From NCBI GenBank assembly GCA_030142905.1, contig JASJOG010000093.1, positions 1 through 64,000 on the forward strand: a stretch of 64,000 bases of DNA, in the 5' to 3' direction. The notes beneath the pieces are model-generated. The model had not been told where the DNA came from, made no database searches, and saw only the letters and a program-made list of their open reading frames with translations. The position numbers and the translations under genes were made by a program. How positions within the stretch are numbered: the first letter of the stretch is position 1; each line of letters begins with the position of its first letter. Below are positions 22,597-33,738 of the stretch, one piece after another. The stretch comes from Heliopora coerulea (lineage: Eukaryota; Cnidaria; Anthozoa; Scleralcyonacea; Helioporidae).

Positions 22597-25500
22597 ATGA
22601 TGCAACAGATCATCACGGGATTGAAATCCCGGAGTTCTGAGACGAAATTAGCCGCAGCCAAGAGATTACAACAGCATGTATCGACCGAACTGCGAGACGT
22701 TTCTGCCGAACAATCATCTGTAATTATGGACGACTTGAATCATCGTATTTTTGAAATGATTTCTAGCTCGGAATCCAGCGATAAGAAAGGTGGTATTCTT
22801 GCTATTATGGCATTGATTGGTGTCGATGAGGGAAACGCCACAAAGATGCCCCGTTTCGCAAATTACCTGAGACATCTGTTACCGTTCAATGATCCTGTTG
22901 TGATGGAAATGGCAGCCAAAGCTATGGGTCGCTTGGCACTTACTGGAGGAACATTTACTGCAGATTATGTTGAATTTGAACTTAGACAAGCGTTGGAATG
23001 GGTGGGCAGTGAGCGAAACGAAGCTAAACGCCACGCCGCTGTTTTGGTTCTTCGCGAAATGGCCTTAAATGCCCCAACTTTCTTCTTCCAACAAGTCCAG
23101 CCTTTCTTCGACAACATCTTTGTTGCTGTTCGAGACCCAAAGCAGGCGATCAGGGAAGGAGCAGTGGAAGCTCTACGCGCCTGTTTAATCATTCTTGCAC
23201 AGAGGGAAACAAAGCAGACCCAGAAACAACTCTGTTACAGTCAAATCTATGATCATGCAAAGAGTGGTTTTGAAGACACAGGCACCAGAGAGAAGGGTGT
23301 ATTACTTTCTAAGGAGGATAAAGCCCATGGATCCCTTCTGTTGATCAATGAGCTCCTTCGTATATCCAGTATTGAGGGTGAAAGACACAGACAGGAACTG
23401 GAGGAAACTTACTCTGATCAATTGGAAAATTTGACAAGTGTTGATCACCAGCTGGGATCTTCATTGCTAAAGAGCAGATTTTTTCAACAAACTGGAAACC
23501 AGTCACAACACCAATTAGATGTTGCATTCACTGGGAGCTCCATCAATGATTCACACCATTGCCACAGTAGAATCTGTCGAGAATACCTGGAGGAGAAGTT
23601 TGATGAAATGTGTAAGCTTGTTTTTAAGTATCGCAATGCAAGGAACACATTGATTCAGCAAACACTGCTTAATCTACTGCCAAGGTTAGCTTCATTCAAC
23701 CCCTCAAAGTTTGTTCACAAAGGTTATCTCAAGGAAACCATGCAGTATTTGTCTGGGGCGTTTAGGAGGGATAGAGAACGGTCGGCTGCTTACAAGGCAA
23801 ATGGTTTGGTAATCCTTGCTGTTCGTAGTCAAAAGAAGGACCTGGAATTGCTAGCAAAGATGACCTTAGATCAGATCCGTCAGGCATTGCCCATGAAAGA
23901 TACTGGTCACAAACAGAAACGCCAAGTCACTGTCGATCCAATGGTCTTTGCATGCATTAGTTGCCTTGCACGAGCTGCTGGAAAAAGCATTTATAATCCA
24001 TTGAAAGAGCTTCTTCAGCCCATGTTATCAGTGGGTCTGAGTCCAGCTCTCACTGCTTGTCTGTGTAACCTTGCAAGAGAGTGCAGTCAGTTGAAGAAGA
24101 GCATACAAGATGGCTTGCTAAAAATACTCTCTCAAATTCTTAGGAGTCGTTCATCCCGCTCAAACCCACCAAAAGGTTCAAGCCAGCCTGCAACAGCCAC
24201 TGGTGCCGCCTTGTCCACTGACCAAGCTGAAACAGCTAACATAGTGTTGGCACTTCGAACGCTCGGCTCCTTCGACTTCGATGGCCATCAGCTCACTCAC
24301 AACAAGTTGATACGACATTGCTCAGACTCGTTTCTGGCCAGTGAAAACAAGGATATTCGCATGGAAGCTGTGCGAACATGTTCCAGGCTACTCTCACCGT
24401 CTGTGAATCCCATGATAATCCCAAATGCCCCTCTTCCAACCAGCCCAATCAGTCCAGCGTTAGAGCAGCTTGTTTCTGAAGTGCTTGAGAAGCTTCTTTC
24501 AGTGGGAATAACCGACGAAGATCCGGACATCCGATTCTGTGTGCTTTCATCTTTGGATGAAAGGTTTGATTCTCACCTAGCCCAGGCAGAGTGTTTAGCA
24601 CAACTCTTCGTTGCGTTAAACGATGAAGAATTCGTGATTCGTGAAGTGGCAATCTGCACCATCGGACGTCTCAGTAGTCTTAACCCAGCTTTCATCATGC
24701 CAACCCTGCGAAAGACGCTGATCCAAATCCTGACGGAACTTCAGTACAGCGGTGTTGGCCGGAACAAAGAACAAAGCGCAAAAATGCTGGGACACTTGGT
24801 CCGTAACGCCCACCGCCTGATTCGTCCGTACATGATCCCAATTCTGAAGGCGCTCATCCCGAAATTACGCGATCCGGATCAGAATGTCGTGACCAGCGTT
24901 TTATCGGCGGTCGGTGAACACGCACAAGTTTGCGGAATCGAAATGGAACGATGGCTCGACGAACTCTTCCCGATCATCATCAACATGTTACAAGATGCCT
25001 CGTCGTTGTCAAAACGTGAAATTGCCTTATGGACGTTGGGTCAGCTTGTAGAAAGTACTGGCTACGTTGTGGAGCCTTACCAGAAATATCCAAATCTCCT
25101 GGAAGTGCTTTTGAATTTCCTCAAAACCGAGCAATCGTCGGGAATTCGAAAGGAAGCAATTCGCGTTCTCGGACTCCTTGGGGCTTTGGATCCTTATAAA
25201 CACAAGCTGAATCAGATCGGCGGAGTTCGGATCGACTCGGGTGTCAGCAAAGATACCGGAGAGTTAACGGACTCAACCGACAACACCACGAGCGAGATGT
25301 TTGTGAACATGGGGAGTGGTCAACTAGAGGAGTTCTATCCACTGGCTGCCATCGGAGCTCTGATGAGGATTATGCGCAATCCTTCGTTGTCCCAGCATCA
25401 TCCAAAGGTGATACAAGCTGTCACGTTTATCTTCAACAGCATTGGTATGAAGTGTGTCACGTACCTACCTCAGATTATGCCTCCTTTTTTGAACGCTATT

Positions 25501-28500
25501 CGTACGTGTGACGCAGGCTTGCGTGATTACGTCTTCCAGCAACTGGGCATGTTGATCAGCATTGTTAAGCAACACATCCGAAACCATCTGGACGAGATCT
25601 TCGCCCTTATCAAGGAATATTGGACCACGGAAAGCTCTTTGCAGAACACTCTCATCCCCCTTGTGGAGACCATATGCGTTGCCATGGGCGGAGAATTCAA
25701 AATCTACTTGCCGCAGATCATCCCGCAGATCTTGAAAGTCTTCATGCATGATAAGTGTCAGAATCGGACCTACACCGTCAAACTGTTGAGCGCTTTTCAG
25801 AAGTTCGGATCGAGCCTTGACGATTACCTTCACCTCGTCATCCCACCGGTAGTGAAGCTCTTCGATTCCGACGACACTCCGATAAACGTCCGACGATGTG
25901 CGCTTGAAACGCTCGAGAAACTCTGTGAACAGCTCGATCTGACCGACTTCGTGAGCCGAATTACCCATGCCATCGTGCGCACGCTGGACACTTCCCCGGA
26001 ATTACGTGGACCCGCCCTCGCAACCCTCTGTGCCTTTGTTAACCAGCTTGGCAAGAAATTCACTACGTTCGTCCCAATGGTGAACAAAGTCCTGTTGAAG
26101 CACAAGATACAGCATAACAGGTATGACGTCATTATATCCAGAATCCATCGCGAGTCCTCGTGGTCGTCCTGGGAACAGGAGCCGTTCTTCGCATCTCAGA
26201 GGTCCAGTCATGGTAACGTGGCGCACGGTTCCGACACCGCCAGTGTCCTGGAAACTGGGTTCAAGAAATTGCAAATGAGCGTGAATAGTTTGCAGAAGGC
26301 GTGGTCCTCGGTACGTTGTGTCTCTAAGGATGACTGGGTCGAGTGGCTGCGGCGATTAAGCTTGGAGTTCCTCAAGGAATCCCCATCTCCGCCGTTGAGG
26401 TCGTGTTGGGCATTGGCTCAATCACATCCACCCTTGGCGCGGGACTTGCTCAATGCCTCGTTCGTATCATGTTGGTGTGAACTGCACGAGGAAATGCAGA
26501 ACGACTTGATGAAGAACCTTGAACATTCGTTGCGATCTCAAAGTATCCCGGAAGTTACGCAAACCCTGTTAAACTTGGCCGAGTTTATGGAACACACGGA
26601 TATCGGGTCGCTGCCCATCAGTGGAGATCTGCTCGGTCAGTGCGCCTCGAAATCAAGAGCCTATGCCAAAGCTCTTCACTACAAAGAACAAGAGTTTCAT
26701 CGAGGACCCAATACTGAAACACTCGAGGCTCTCATAAGTATCAACAATAAACTACAACAGCCCGAAGCAGCACATGGAATTCTGGTTTACGCAATGAAAG
26801 ACCACGAGAAGGACATGAAGGTTAAGGATTTGCAAGTCAAAGAGCGCTGGTACGAGAAACTGCACGACTGGGAGAACGCTTTGTTCGCGTACAAGAAGAA
26901 ACTAGAGCAGGATCCGGAGGACATCCAGTTTACTTTGGGGAAAATGAGGTGTCTCGAAGCTCTCGGAGAGTGGGGAGAACTTCACAAAGTAGCGTGTCGG
27001 AAATGGCCGGAAGTTAGTGATGACACTCGTAAGGATATGGCGCGCATGGCTGCAGCAGCTGCGTGGGGACTGGATAACTGGGAAAGCATGGAGGAGTACA
27101 CGTGCATGATTCCGCGAGAGACGCTGGATGGAGCATTCTACCGAGCAGTCTTGGCGCTTCACCAAGATCATTTTCAACAAGCACAGACGTGCGTGGATGC
27201 CGCTAGGGATGTCCTTGACACCGAGTTGACCGCGAGGGCTGGTGAGAGCTATAATCGCGCCTACGGTGCAGTGGTCAACGCGCAAATGCTGTCCGAACTG
27301 GAAGAGATTATTCAATACAAGCTTGTGCAAGAACGGCGGGAAACCATAAAGTTGACTTGGTGGAACCGATTGCATGGTTGTCAGAAAGTTGTAGAGGACT
27401 GGCATAAAATCCTTCAAGTGCGTTCGTTGGTCTTAAGTCCACAAGAAGATATGCAATCGTGGTTGAAGTACTCGAGTCTCTGTCGAAGGAGTGGACACTT
27501 AGCCCTGAGCCACAAGACCCTGGTAATGCTGCTAGGTAGTGATCCCTCCAAGACACCCGACGAACCTCTTCCAACCACCTACCCTCAAGTTACCTTCGCC
27601 TACATGAAGTACATGTTCCGAAATGGCCAAAAGGAGGAAGCGTTCCAACATCTGCAGCACTTCGTGCAGACCACATTACACCAGCAAGCATTACAGTCAA
27701 TCAGTCCTGAAGATGAGCAAAAAAGGCAGGAACTCCTGAAACTATTGGCGCGCGGCTACCTCAAACTTGGAGAGTGGCAGACTGATCTAGAAGGCTTCAA
27801 CGAGACCACCATCCCTCAGATTCTTAAACATTACAGAGCCGCGACGGAAAACGACCAGACTTGGTACAAAGCCTGGCATCAATGGGCATTCATGAACTTC
27901 GAGGGGGTTTTATACCACAAAAATCGACAATACCTGCCAAACGATAAGGGAGATGGCGATCAGTCCCAGTCATCTGCCCAGTCCACAAATCCTATTATCA
28001 CCTACGCGGTCCCTGCTGTCCGTGGGTTCTTCAAGTCCATTGCACTTTCGAGCCCTGGTAGTTCGTTGCAGGACACGCTCAGGTTGCTTACACTTGCATT
28101 TGATTTCGGACAGTTGCAAGAGGTTTATGGTGCCCTAGTCGAAGGTATCAAGACTATCGAAATTGATACATGGCTTCAGGTTATCCCCCAACTTATCGCA
28201 AGGATCGACACCCCTAGGCAGTTGGTTGGGCGTCTGATTCACCAGCTTCTGACTGACATCGGCAAGCAACATCCTCAAGCTCTGATATATCCTCTCACCG
28301 TCGCCTCCAAGTCGGCTAGCAGCGCCAGGCACAACGCGGCGAACCAGATCCTGAACAACATGTGCGAGCACAGCCGGGTGCTGGTACAACAAGCGATGAT
28401 GGTGAGCGAAGAATTGATACGAGTCGCGATCCTGTGGCATGAGCTTTGGCACGAAGGACTCGAGGAAGCGTCGAGGCTTTATTTCGGTGAGAAGAACGTC

Positions 28501-30009
28501 AAGGGAATGATTGCCGTCCTGGAGCCACTTCACATGAAGATGGAGAGAGGACCGCAGACTCTCAAGGAGACTTCCTTCAACCAGGCATATGGTCGTGACT
28601 TGATGGAGGCTCAGGAATGGTGCAAGAAATACCAGCGTTCTGGCAACGTCAAAGACCTAACGCTAGCCTGGGATCTTTACTACCATATTTTCCGTAGAAT
28701 ATCTAAGCAACTACCTCAACTCACGTCCTTGGAGCTCCAATACGTGTCGCCCAAACTCCTCATGTGCAGAGACTTGGAATTAGCCGTTCCCGGAAGCTAT
28801 GAGCCACATAAACCGGTCATCCACATCAGCTACGTCCACTCTTCTCTCAATGTCATCACTTCGAAGCAACGTCCTCGAAAGTTGGCCATCACTGGTAGCA
28901 ACGGGGCTGAGTTCATGTTCTTGTTGAAAGGACATGAAGACCTACGTCAAGATGAACGCGTCATGCAGCTTTTTGGTTTGGTGAACACGCTGTTAGACAA
29001 AGACCCTGAGACGTCGAAGAGACACTTGAGCATTCAACGTTACTCCGTGATTCCTTTGTCTACAAACTCTGGTCTGATTGGTTGGGTACCACATTCTGAT
29101 ACGCTTCACGCCCTCATTCGAGACTACCGAGAAAAGAAAAAGGTTCTCTTGAACATCGAGCATCGAATAATGCTGAAAATGGCGTCGGATTATGACCACC
29201 TCACCTTGATGCAGAAAGTCGAAGTCTTCGAGCATGCGTTGGGAAACACCCAAGGCGACGACCTTGCGAAGCTTTTGTGGCTCAAAAGTCCTAGTTCCGA
29301 AGTTTGGTTCGATCGTCGAACGAACTACACCCGATCCCTGGCCGTCATGTCGATGGTTGGTTACGTGCTTGGGCTCGGAGACCGCCATCCGTCGAACCTC
29401 ATGTTGGACAGGCTGACCGGAAAAATCCTGCACATCGATTTCGGGGACTGTTTTGAAGTGGCGATGACCCGAGAAAAGTTCCCGGAGAAGATTCCTTTCC
29501 GGCTAACGCGCATGCTGATTAACGCAATGGAAGTGACTGGAATCGATGGGAACTATCGACTGACATGCGAGAGTGTGATGAGAGTGTTGCGTGAGCACAA
29601 AGACAGCGTTATGGCTGTCCTCGAGGCATTTGTCTACGACCCTCTCTTGAACTGGAGGCTCATGGATACCACGCCTAAGGCGAAGAAGTCCAAAGGACGC
29701 TCAGACTCGATATCGGAGAACGGATCAGATCTCCTCGAGAGCGTTCAAGGAGGCCACGAAGTCCCGAACCGCAAAGCAGCAACGAACCTTGAACAGCTTC
29801 ATTCAATGGACAAGGGAAGTCACGAACCTGAAGCCCTGAACAAGAAAGCCGTGTCAATCATTAACCGAGTGCGAGATAAGTTGACTGGCAATGATTTTCC
29901 CAATCGAGAAGTCCTCGACGTGCCGACCCAAGTTGGTTTGCTGATCCAACAAGCCACGTCTCATGAGAACCTCTGTCAGTGTTACATAGGATGGTGTCCC
30001 TTCTGGTAG
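22597..30009 (+). CDS. MTOR: mTOR serine/threonine-protein kinase, complete, intronless
   Basis: PIKK-family kinase at the centre of TORC1 and TORC2, controlling growth in response to nutrients. The frame is open for 2470 codons from ATG 22597. In-frame codons upstream back to the GTG at 22582 are not a normal start. The human protein is 2549 aa. Domains: HEAT solenoid about residues 1-1200 (opening LKSRSSETKLAAAKRLQQHV), FAT about 1290-1900, FRB about 1930-2030 with the rapamycin-contact serine kept at about 1937 (MVSEELIRVAILWHE), kinase about 2060-2390 with GHEDLRQDERV, catalytic loop LGDRHPSNLML near 2262 and HIDFGD near 2281, and FATC ending ENLCQCYIGWCPFW. All catalytic motifs are intact. 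No intron interrupts it, unlike both neighbours, which raises the possibility of a retrocopy that replaced the original gene. Confidence 0.97.
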   Translation: MMQQIITGLKSRSSETKLAAAKRLQQHVSTELRDVSAEQSSVIMDDLNHRIFEMISSSESSDKKGGILAIMALIGVDEGNATKMPRFANYLRHLLPFNDPVVMEMAAKAMGRLALTGGTFTADYVEFELRQALEWVGSERNEAKRHAAVLVLREMALNAPTFFFQQVQPFFDNIFVAVRDPKQAIREGAVEALRACLIILAQRETKQTQKQLCYSQIYDHAKSGFEDTGTREKGVLLSKEDKAHGSLLLINELLRISSIEGERHRQELEETYSDQLENLTSVDHQLGSSLLKSRFFQQTGNQSQHQLDVAFTGSSINDSHHCHSRICREYLEEKFDEMCKLVFKYRNARNTLIQQTLLNLLPRLASFNPSKFVHKGYLKETMQYLSGAFRRDRERSAAYKANGLVILAVRSQKKDLELLAKMTLDQIRQALPMKDTGHKQKRQVTVDPMVFACISCLARAAGKSIYNPLKELLQPMLSVGLSPALTACLCNLARECSQLKKSIQDGLLKILSQILRSRSSRSNPPKGSSQPATATGAALSTDQAETANIVLALRTLGSFDFDGHQLTHNKLIRHCSDSFLASENKDIRMEAVRTCSRLLSPSVNPMIIPNAPLPTSPISPALEQLVSEVLEKLLSVGITDEDPDIRFCVLSSLDERFDSHLAQAECLAQLFVALNDEEFVIREVAICTIGRLSSLNPAFIMPTLRKTLIQILTELQYSGVGRNKEQSAKMLGHLVRNAHRLIRPYMIPILKALIPKLRDPDQNVVTSVLSAVGEHAQVCGIEMERWLDELFPIIINMLQDASSLSKREIALWTLGQLVESTGYVVEPYQKYPNLLEVLLNFLKTEQSSGIRKEAIRVLGLLGALDPYKHKLNQIGGVRIDSGVSKDTGELTDSTDNTTSEMFVNMGSGQLEEFYPLAAIGALMRIMRNPSLSQHHPKVIQAVTFIFNSIGMKCVTYLPQIMPPFLNAIRTCDAGLRDYVFQQLGMLISIVKQHIRNHLDEIFALIKEYWTTESSLQNTLIPLVETICVAMGGEFKIYLPQIIPQILKVFMHDKCQNRTYTVKLLSAFQKFGSSLDDYLHLVIPPVVKLFDSDDTPINVRRCALETLEKLCEQLDLTDFVSRITHAIVRTLDTSPELRGPALATLCAFVNQLGKKFTTFVPMVNKVLLKHKIQHNRYDVIISRIHRESSWSSWEQEPFFASQRSSHGNVAHGSDTASVLETGFKKLQMSVNSLQKAWSSVRCVSKDDWVEWLRRLSLEFLKESPSPPLRSCWALAQSHPPLARDLLNASFVSCWCELHEEMQNDLMKNLEHSLRSQSIPEVTQTLLNLAEFMEHTDIGSLPISGDLLGQCASKSRAYAKALHYKEQEFHRGPNTETLEALISINNKLQQPEAAHGILVYAMKDHEKDMKVKDLQVKERWYEKLHDWENALFAYKKKLEQDPEDIQFTLGKMRCLEALGEWGELHKVACRKWPEVSDDTRKDMARMAAAAAWGLDNWESMEEYTCMIPRETLDGAFYRAVLALHQDHFQQAQTCVDAARDVLDTELTARAGESYNRAYGAVVNAQMLSELEEIIQYKLVQERRETIKLTWWNRLHGCQKVVEDWHKILQVRSLVLSPQEDMQSWLKYSSLCRRSGHLALSHKTLVMLLGSDPSKTPDEPLPTTYPQVTFAYMKYMFRNGQKEEAFQHLQHFVQTTLHQQALQSISPEDEQKRQELLKLLARGYLKLGEWQTDLEGFNETTIPQILKHYRAATENDQTWYKAWHQWAFMNFEGVLYHKNRQYLPNDKGDGDQSQSSAQSTNPIITYAVPAVRGFFKSIALSSPGSSLQDTLRLLTLAFDFGQLQEVYGALVEGIKTIEIDTWLQVIPQLIARIDTPRQLVGRLIHQLLTDIGKQHPQALIYPLTVASKSASSARHNAANQILNNMCEHSRVLVQQAMMVSEELIRVAILWHELWHEGLEEASRLYFGEKNVKGMIAVLEPLHMKMERGPQTLKETSFNQAYGRDLMEAQEWCKKYQRSGNVKDLTLAWDLYYHIFRRISKQLPQLTSLELQYVSPKLLMCRDLELAVPGSYEPHKPVIHISYVHSSLNVITSKQRPRKLAITGSNGAEFMFLLKGHEDLRQDERVMQLFGLVNTLLDKDPETSKRHLSIQRYSVIPLSTNSGLIGWVPHSDTLHALIRDYREKKKVLLNIEHRIMLKMASDYDHLTLMQKVEVFEHALGNTQGDDLAKLLWLKSPSSEVWFDRRTNYTRSLAVMSMVGYVLGLGDRHPSNLMLDRLTGKILHIDFGDCFEVAMTREKFPEKIPFRLTRMLINAMEVTGIDGNYRLTCESVMRVLREHKDSVMAVLEAFVYDPLLNWRLMDTTPKAKKSKGRSDSISENGSDLLESVQGGHEVPNRKAATNLEQLHSMDKGSHEPEALNKKAVSIINRVRDKLTGNDFPNREVLDVPTQVGLLIQQATSHENLCQCYIGWCPFW

Positions 30010-30375
30010 CACCTGGCAATCGAGTAAAATTTTAGCGCGATGTGCTGTCTGATTTGTTTTTGTAATGACCAGTGTGATTTGTTTTTGTAAGTACTAACTT
30101 CAGCCGGACAAGATTAAGACTGGTAAATCTAAAGAATTCGCGCGAATTGCAAATGGTACGGTATGCAAGTCTTCTGCTGTGATAGCGTGATGTTTTGAAA
30201 CTCCTTCTTGACGAGCCCCGCCTGACACTTACTTGATGATTATATAGATGTTATAGCTTGGTATGATTGATATAGAATTTCGGTATAAATGTTTAATAAT
30301 AAGTTGAACTCCTCCAAAGACGAATGGCTTGGGTTGCATGCTGTTCGCCGTTGGAAACTCCAGTAGTTCAATAAA
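30010..30375 (+). other. Probable mTOR 3' UTR with AATAAA signal
   Basis: AT-rich non-coding stretch directly after the mTOR stop. A short direct repeat (two copies of GATTTGTTTTTGTA) sits at about 30051-30088. An AATAAA hexamer at 30370-30375 is the first good polyadenylation signal downstream of the stop. No long A tract or target-site duplication was obvious. Confidence 0.45.
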
Positions 30376-33300
30376 TCTAGATGAGAAATACTATGGCAGA
30401 AGGCATCTCTCAACTTGTCCAGAGCCGAAGTCTCGAAGTTGACACTTGTATGTATGTTGACTGCAACTTTTTTTCATAAGGTTATTACTTTTCGACTTTT
30501 CTAGCAAAATACAATTGTAAAAATTAAATGTCCAAGTTTTAAGAAAAGTTGATAACGTTTACATCGAAGAAACTGCAAAATTAGAGTTATGGGGTTACGA
30601 AATGCCACGGGCGAATCAAGCGAAAGCACTAGAGTTTGGGAAAACTAACTTATTTAATCCTTCTCCCGGAAAAGCAGCAGGTAGAATGTTTGCTTTCTTT
30701 GTATGACATGCTTGCGGATTACTTGCCTATGAAAAGTAACCCCAGGTGAACCTTTGTTGTAAAACATAGCTCCATTTCTCTTCAGCGTACTTTTGTTTGG
30801 CAATGAAAATGATAATATTTGATAACAGCAGTTTTCATTGTGCCAGACTGGTCAGTATTTTTTGTTTATTTGCGGTTGATTAAACCTATAGTTCATTCCT
30901 TGTGTACTTATGTTTATATTAGGCGTTACTGACTTTCTGTATTTCCAGAAACTTCCGTTTGTTCTTCGATTTTTTAAAAGCAAAGCGACACTAGCCAAGG
31001 GCATAAAAAAATCCCTCGTATGTGTGCAATTCTTGGGCGTCTACAATACGAACATGTTCAGAGAATTCATTTGGTTTTCGTTTTTCACGCTGAGCAGTTA
31101 AGGACCTCGTCTTCATATCGTCAAAAGTGAAGGCGAGACGGCATTCATTTCATAATTAGACTATGAACTGAAAATTCCAACGTGTTAGCTGGCGAAGGAA
31201 AGGTCCGAGTTCATGGTTTTGCTTTGTATCTTTCGGCTATCGGATGTCAAGAAGCGTAGCCAATCAGATTGCAGCACTAGCTTCAGACCACAAGTTAAGG
31301 CATGGCCAAACGTTCCAAAGTTTTTGGACAACACTGGCCAACATCTGATAGTCGAACGATGTTAGTTGGGTGGAAAATTTGGTATCAGTTGAACAGTTTG
31401 TCGTACAAGTCATGAAGTGAACGAATGTTGGGTCGCTTAGCAACTAATCCAACATAAGCCAACAATGTCGGCCATTAATGTACAGCAATGCTCTTTTAGT
31501 CTCAGCATTTCCCCTAACTGAAGTTGACCTTTAGCCTCAGTGAGAGCAACGGGAGCGGAGATGAGCCTGGGTACGAGGTTGCAGTGTTGATTGTACCATT
31601 GTAGATCATGTGATCCCTAGTATTAATTGTATCAATAATCATCAGCTGTGGAAAAAAGGAAAAAGACAATCGCTCCCAAGAATTATCACTGGTTCTGAAG
31701 TGGTACAAAGTTAGAGAAACTGTGTCGCGACTTTACTCCAGTGTGGAAGACTGGGACTAATAGGCTGTTACACCAGGACTGCAGAGTCACTTCGTCGTCA
31801 CACCGACTCGAGGGCATACCCAGAACTGATGCCTATAAAGACGAAAACACTATCGATTGCGTTTACTGTCGATATTTGGATCTTTTTATGAATAAACGAA
31901 AACAAGTAAGTCGTTTATAACCTTACATTTTAAAGATGTTTTAGCATAATGATTGTAGAAACTAGAAATGCAGCCTATGGAATAAGTCAACTTGAAAGTT
32001 AATATCCTCGACTTCCGATGGACAGAGTTTGTTCTTATTTCGCAAGAAGTACAACTTTCCGAAGAGATTATCTTCCACCTACAGTTAGCTTTCTATGTTT
32101 TTTTTTTGTTTGTTTTTTTCTCCATTGTTTTGGTGCATTTTGAGGTTACAGAGCTATGGTTCTTCCGGCTTGTACTTTCACTTTCGTTTTAAATTTTCAA
32201 TAACAGCACTCGCATCTTATTCCTTTATCACGACTGCTGCTACAAATGTTACACCAAGCATATCCCAAAGTGATTCACTTCGCTCTACTTTCTAATTTCA
32301 ATGCAAGTTTATGGATTTAATGTTACCTGGGGATATACATGAGAAATGTTAATAGGGAATGGAATATTTCAAATAACATCTTTAATTATACTGTATTCGG
32401 AAAATACAGCTTCCGGGGAAACCCCTGAACTTCAAAAGACCAAATGTAGTAAGGGAGGTGTTGCAGAATTTAAAGCGAGAATCTAGAAAAACCGCGTTAA
32501 TTTTAACCACTGAATTGGATTCACTCTGAGACTGAATTTAACACAAATCCACTTGCATTTACCGCGGTGTTGTCTTGCTTTGAACTAGAAATTATACAGT
32601 TTACTGCTGTTTCAATCCTTGTCACAAACATTTTCATTTAAACTTCAAAGTCAACCGATTGCAATTATACCTGACTGAGTTCTATCTGACCAGATTCTTA
32701 GATCGCTAGCAACCCAGGCATTTCAATCCACCAGCGGCAAAAGATATTTTCAGGGGCTAAATGAATGGGAGAATTTCATAACTAATGAGCCATATCAGCA
32801 ACTCAGTTCGGGATGAGGTTTTCGTTACGTAATAGCAAATTGATTTTTTAAAAGATTCCTTTATCACTCTAGGCTGAAAACGAGAAATAAAGATTCTTTC
32901 TACTCATTTAAATCACGAATCTCTGCAACCAGTCGGAAATAAAGTCTTTAAAATTTTATATAATTTACAATTCTTGTAATATATAACACCTATAATTTTT
33001 ATGCGTGATAATAGTTTTAAGATTTTTATTCATATTTGTAAAGTAGAATTAATCCTACGCTCTTCTTGAAAATCAGTTATACCTGAATGCGGTAAGCGTA
33101 GTAAAATAAAGTTGTTCTATCTATCTATCTTAGGCTGACATTTTAGCCCGACTAATCGACTAAGACTGAACCATGTAACAGCTCAGTAAAAAAAGCATTG
33201 TGTACAAGGTTACGTTACGCCTCAGTGCCGCTAAGCTGTGTTTATATTGTTCACAGCTGGCGACAAGTCGCAGAGCTTGGGCTATTTCTAAACTCGTCAA

Positions 33301-33738
33301 ATGTGAAATATGCGGCCTCCTCTAGTCGGTAATATATTCGCGAAGTAGGCAAATTTTACTTGGTTTTGTATGGTTTATTTTGACTCAAACTGGTTTGTTT
33401 TCACCACGAGAATAACATAAACAGCGCAACATCGCCACGAGTGATGATGAAAGAAACCACTTCGGAAAGGTTGTGTGAAAACGAAACCAGTTCAAGTCCA
33501 GACCAGTTCAAATCACGCTGTCGGCAAAGAACATTTCTATTTTCACACATTTTACCGTTAGTTTATCCTGACTAATTCCTGACAATTTTTCCAGATTAGT
33601 TCCCAGAATTTGTCGATCCCAAACAATGTGTGTTTGAAACAGAATTCAATATCTTGTTGAATTCAATATATGAATTGCAGGTTAAATTAACTTTGAAACA
33701 TTTAGGTGAAGGCGGTTGGAAGATTTCCTTAATCCGTA
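30376..33738. other. Intergenic stretch between mTOR and the first ZNFX1-like gene
   Basis: AT-rich DNA without a convincing gene. Small open frames here (for example 30910-31101 and 31992-32295) have low-complexity or unremarkable translations. The right part contains a LINE-like 3' tail, listed separately. The first ZNFX1 promoter should lie in the last few hundred bases; no TATA box was recognised. Confidence 0.5.
32880..33132 (+). mobile_element. LINE-like 3' UTR remnant with TCTA tail
   Basis: The stretch ends in AATAAAGTTGTTCTATCTATC followed by another TCTATCT. A polyadenylation-like hexamer running into a short tandem TCTA tail, with no poly(A), is the usual 3' end of several animal non-LTR (CR1/L2-like) retrotransposons. 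No reverse transcriptase frame is visible upstream, so this would be a 5'-truncated copy. The left boundary is uncertain. Confidence 0.45.

Noticed and set aside
22965..29857. Antisense open frames of 60-171 codons across the mTOR gene (for example 25465-25968, 26902-27417, 28993-29433)
   Set aside because: They are shadows of a long conserved coding frame and show no family features.
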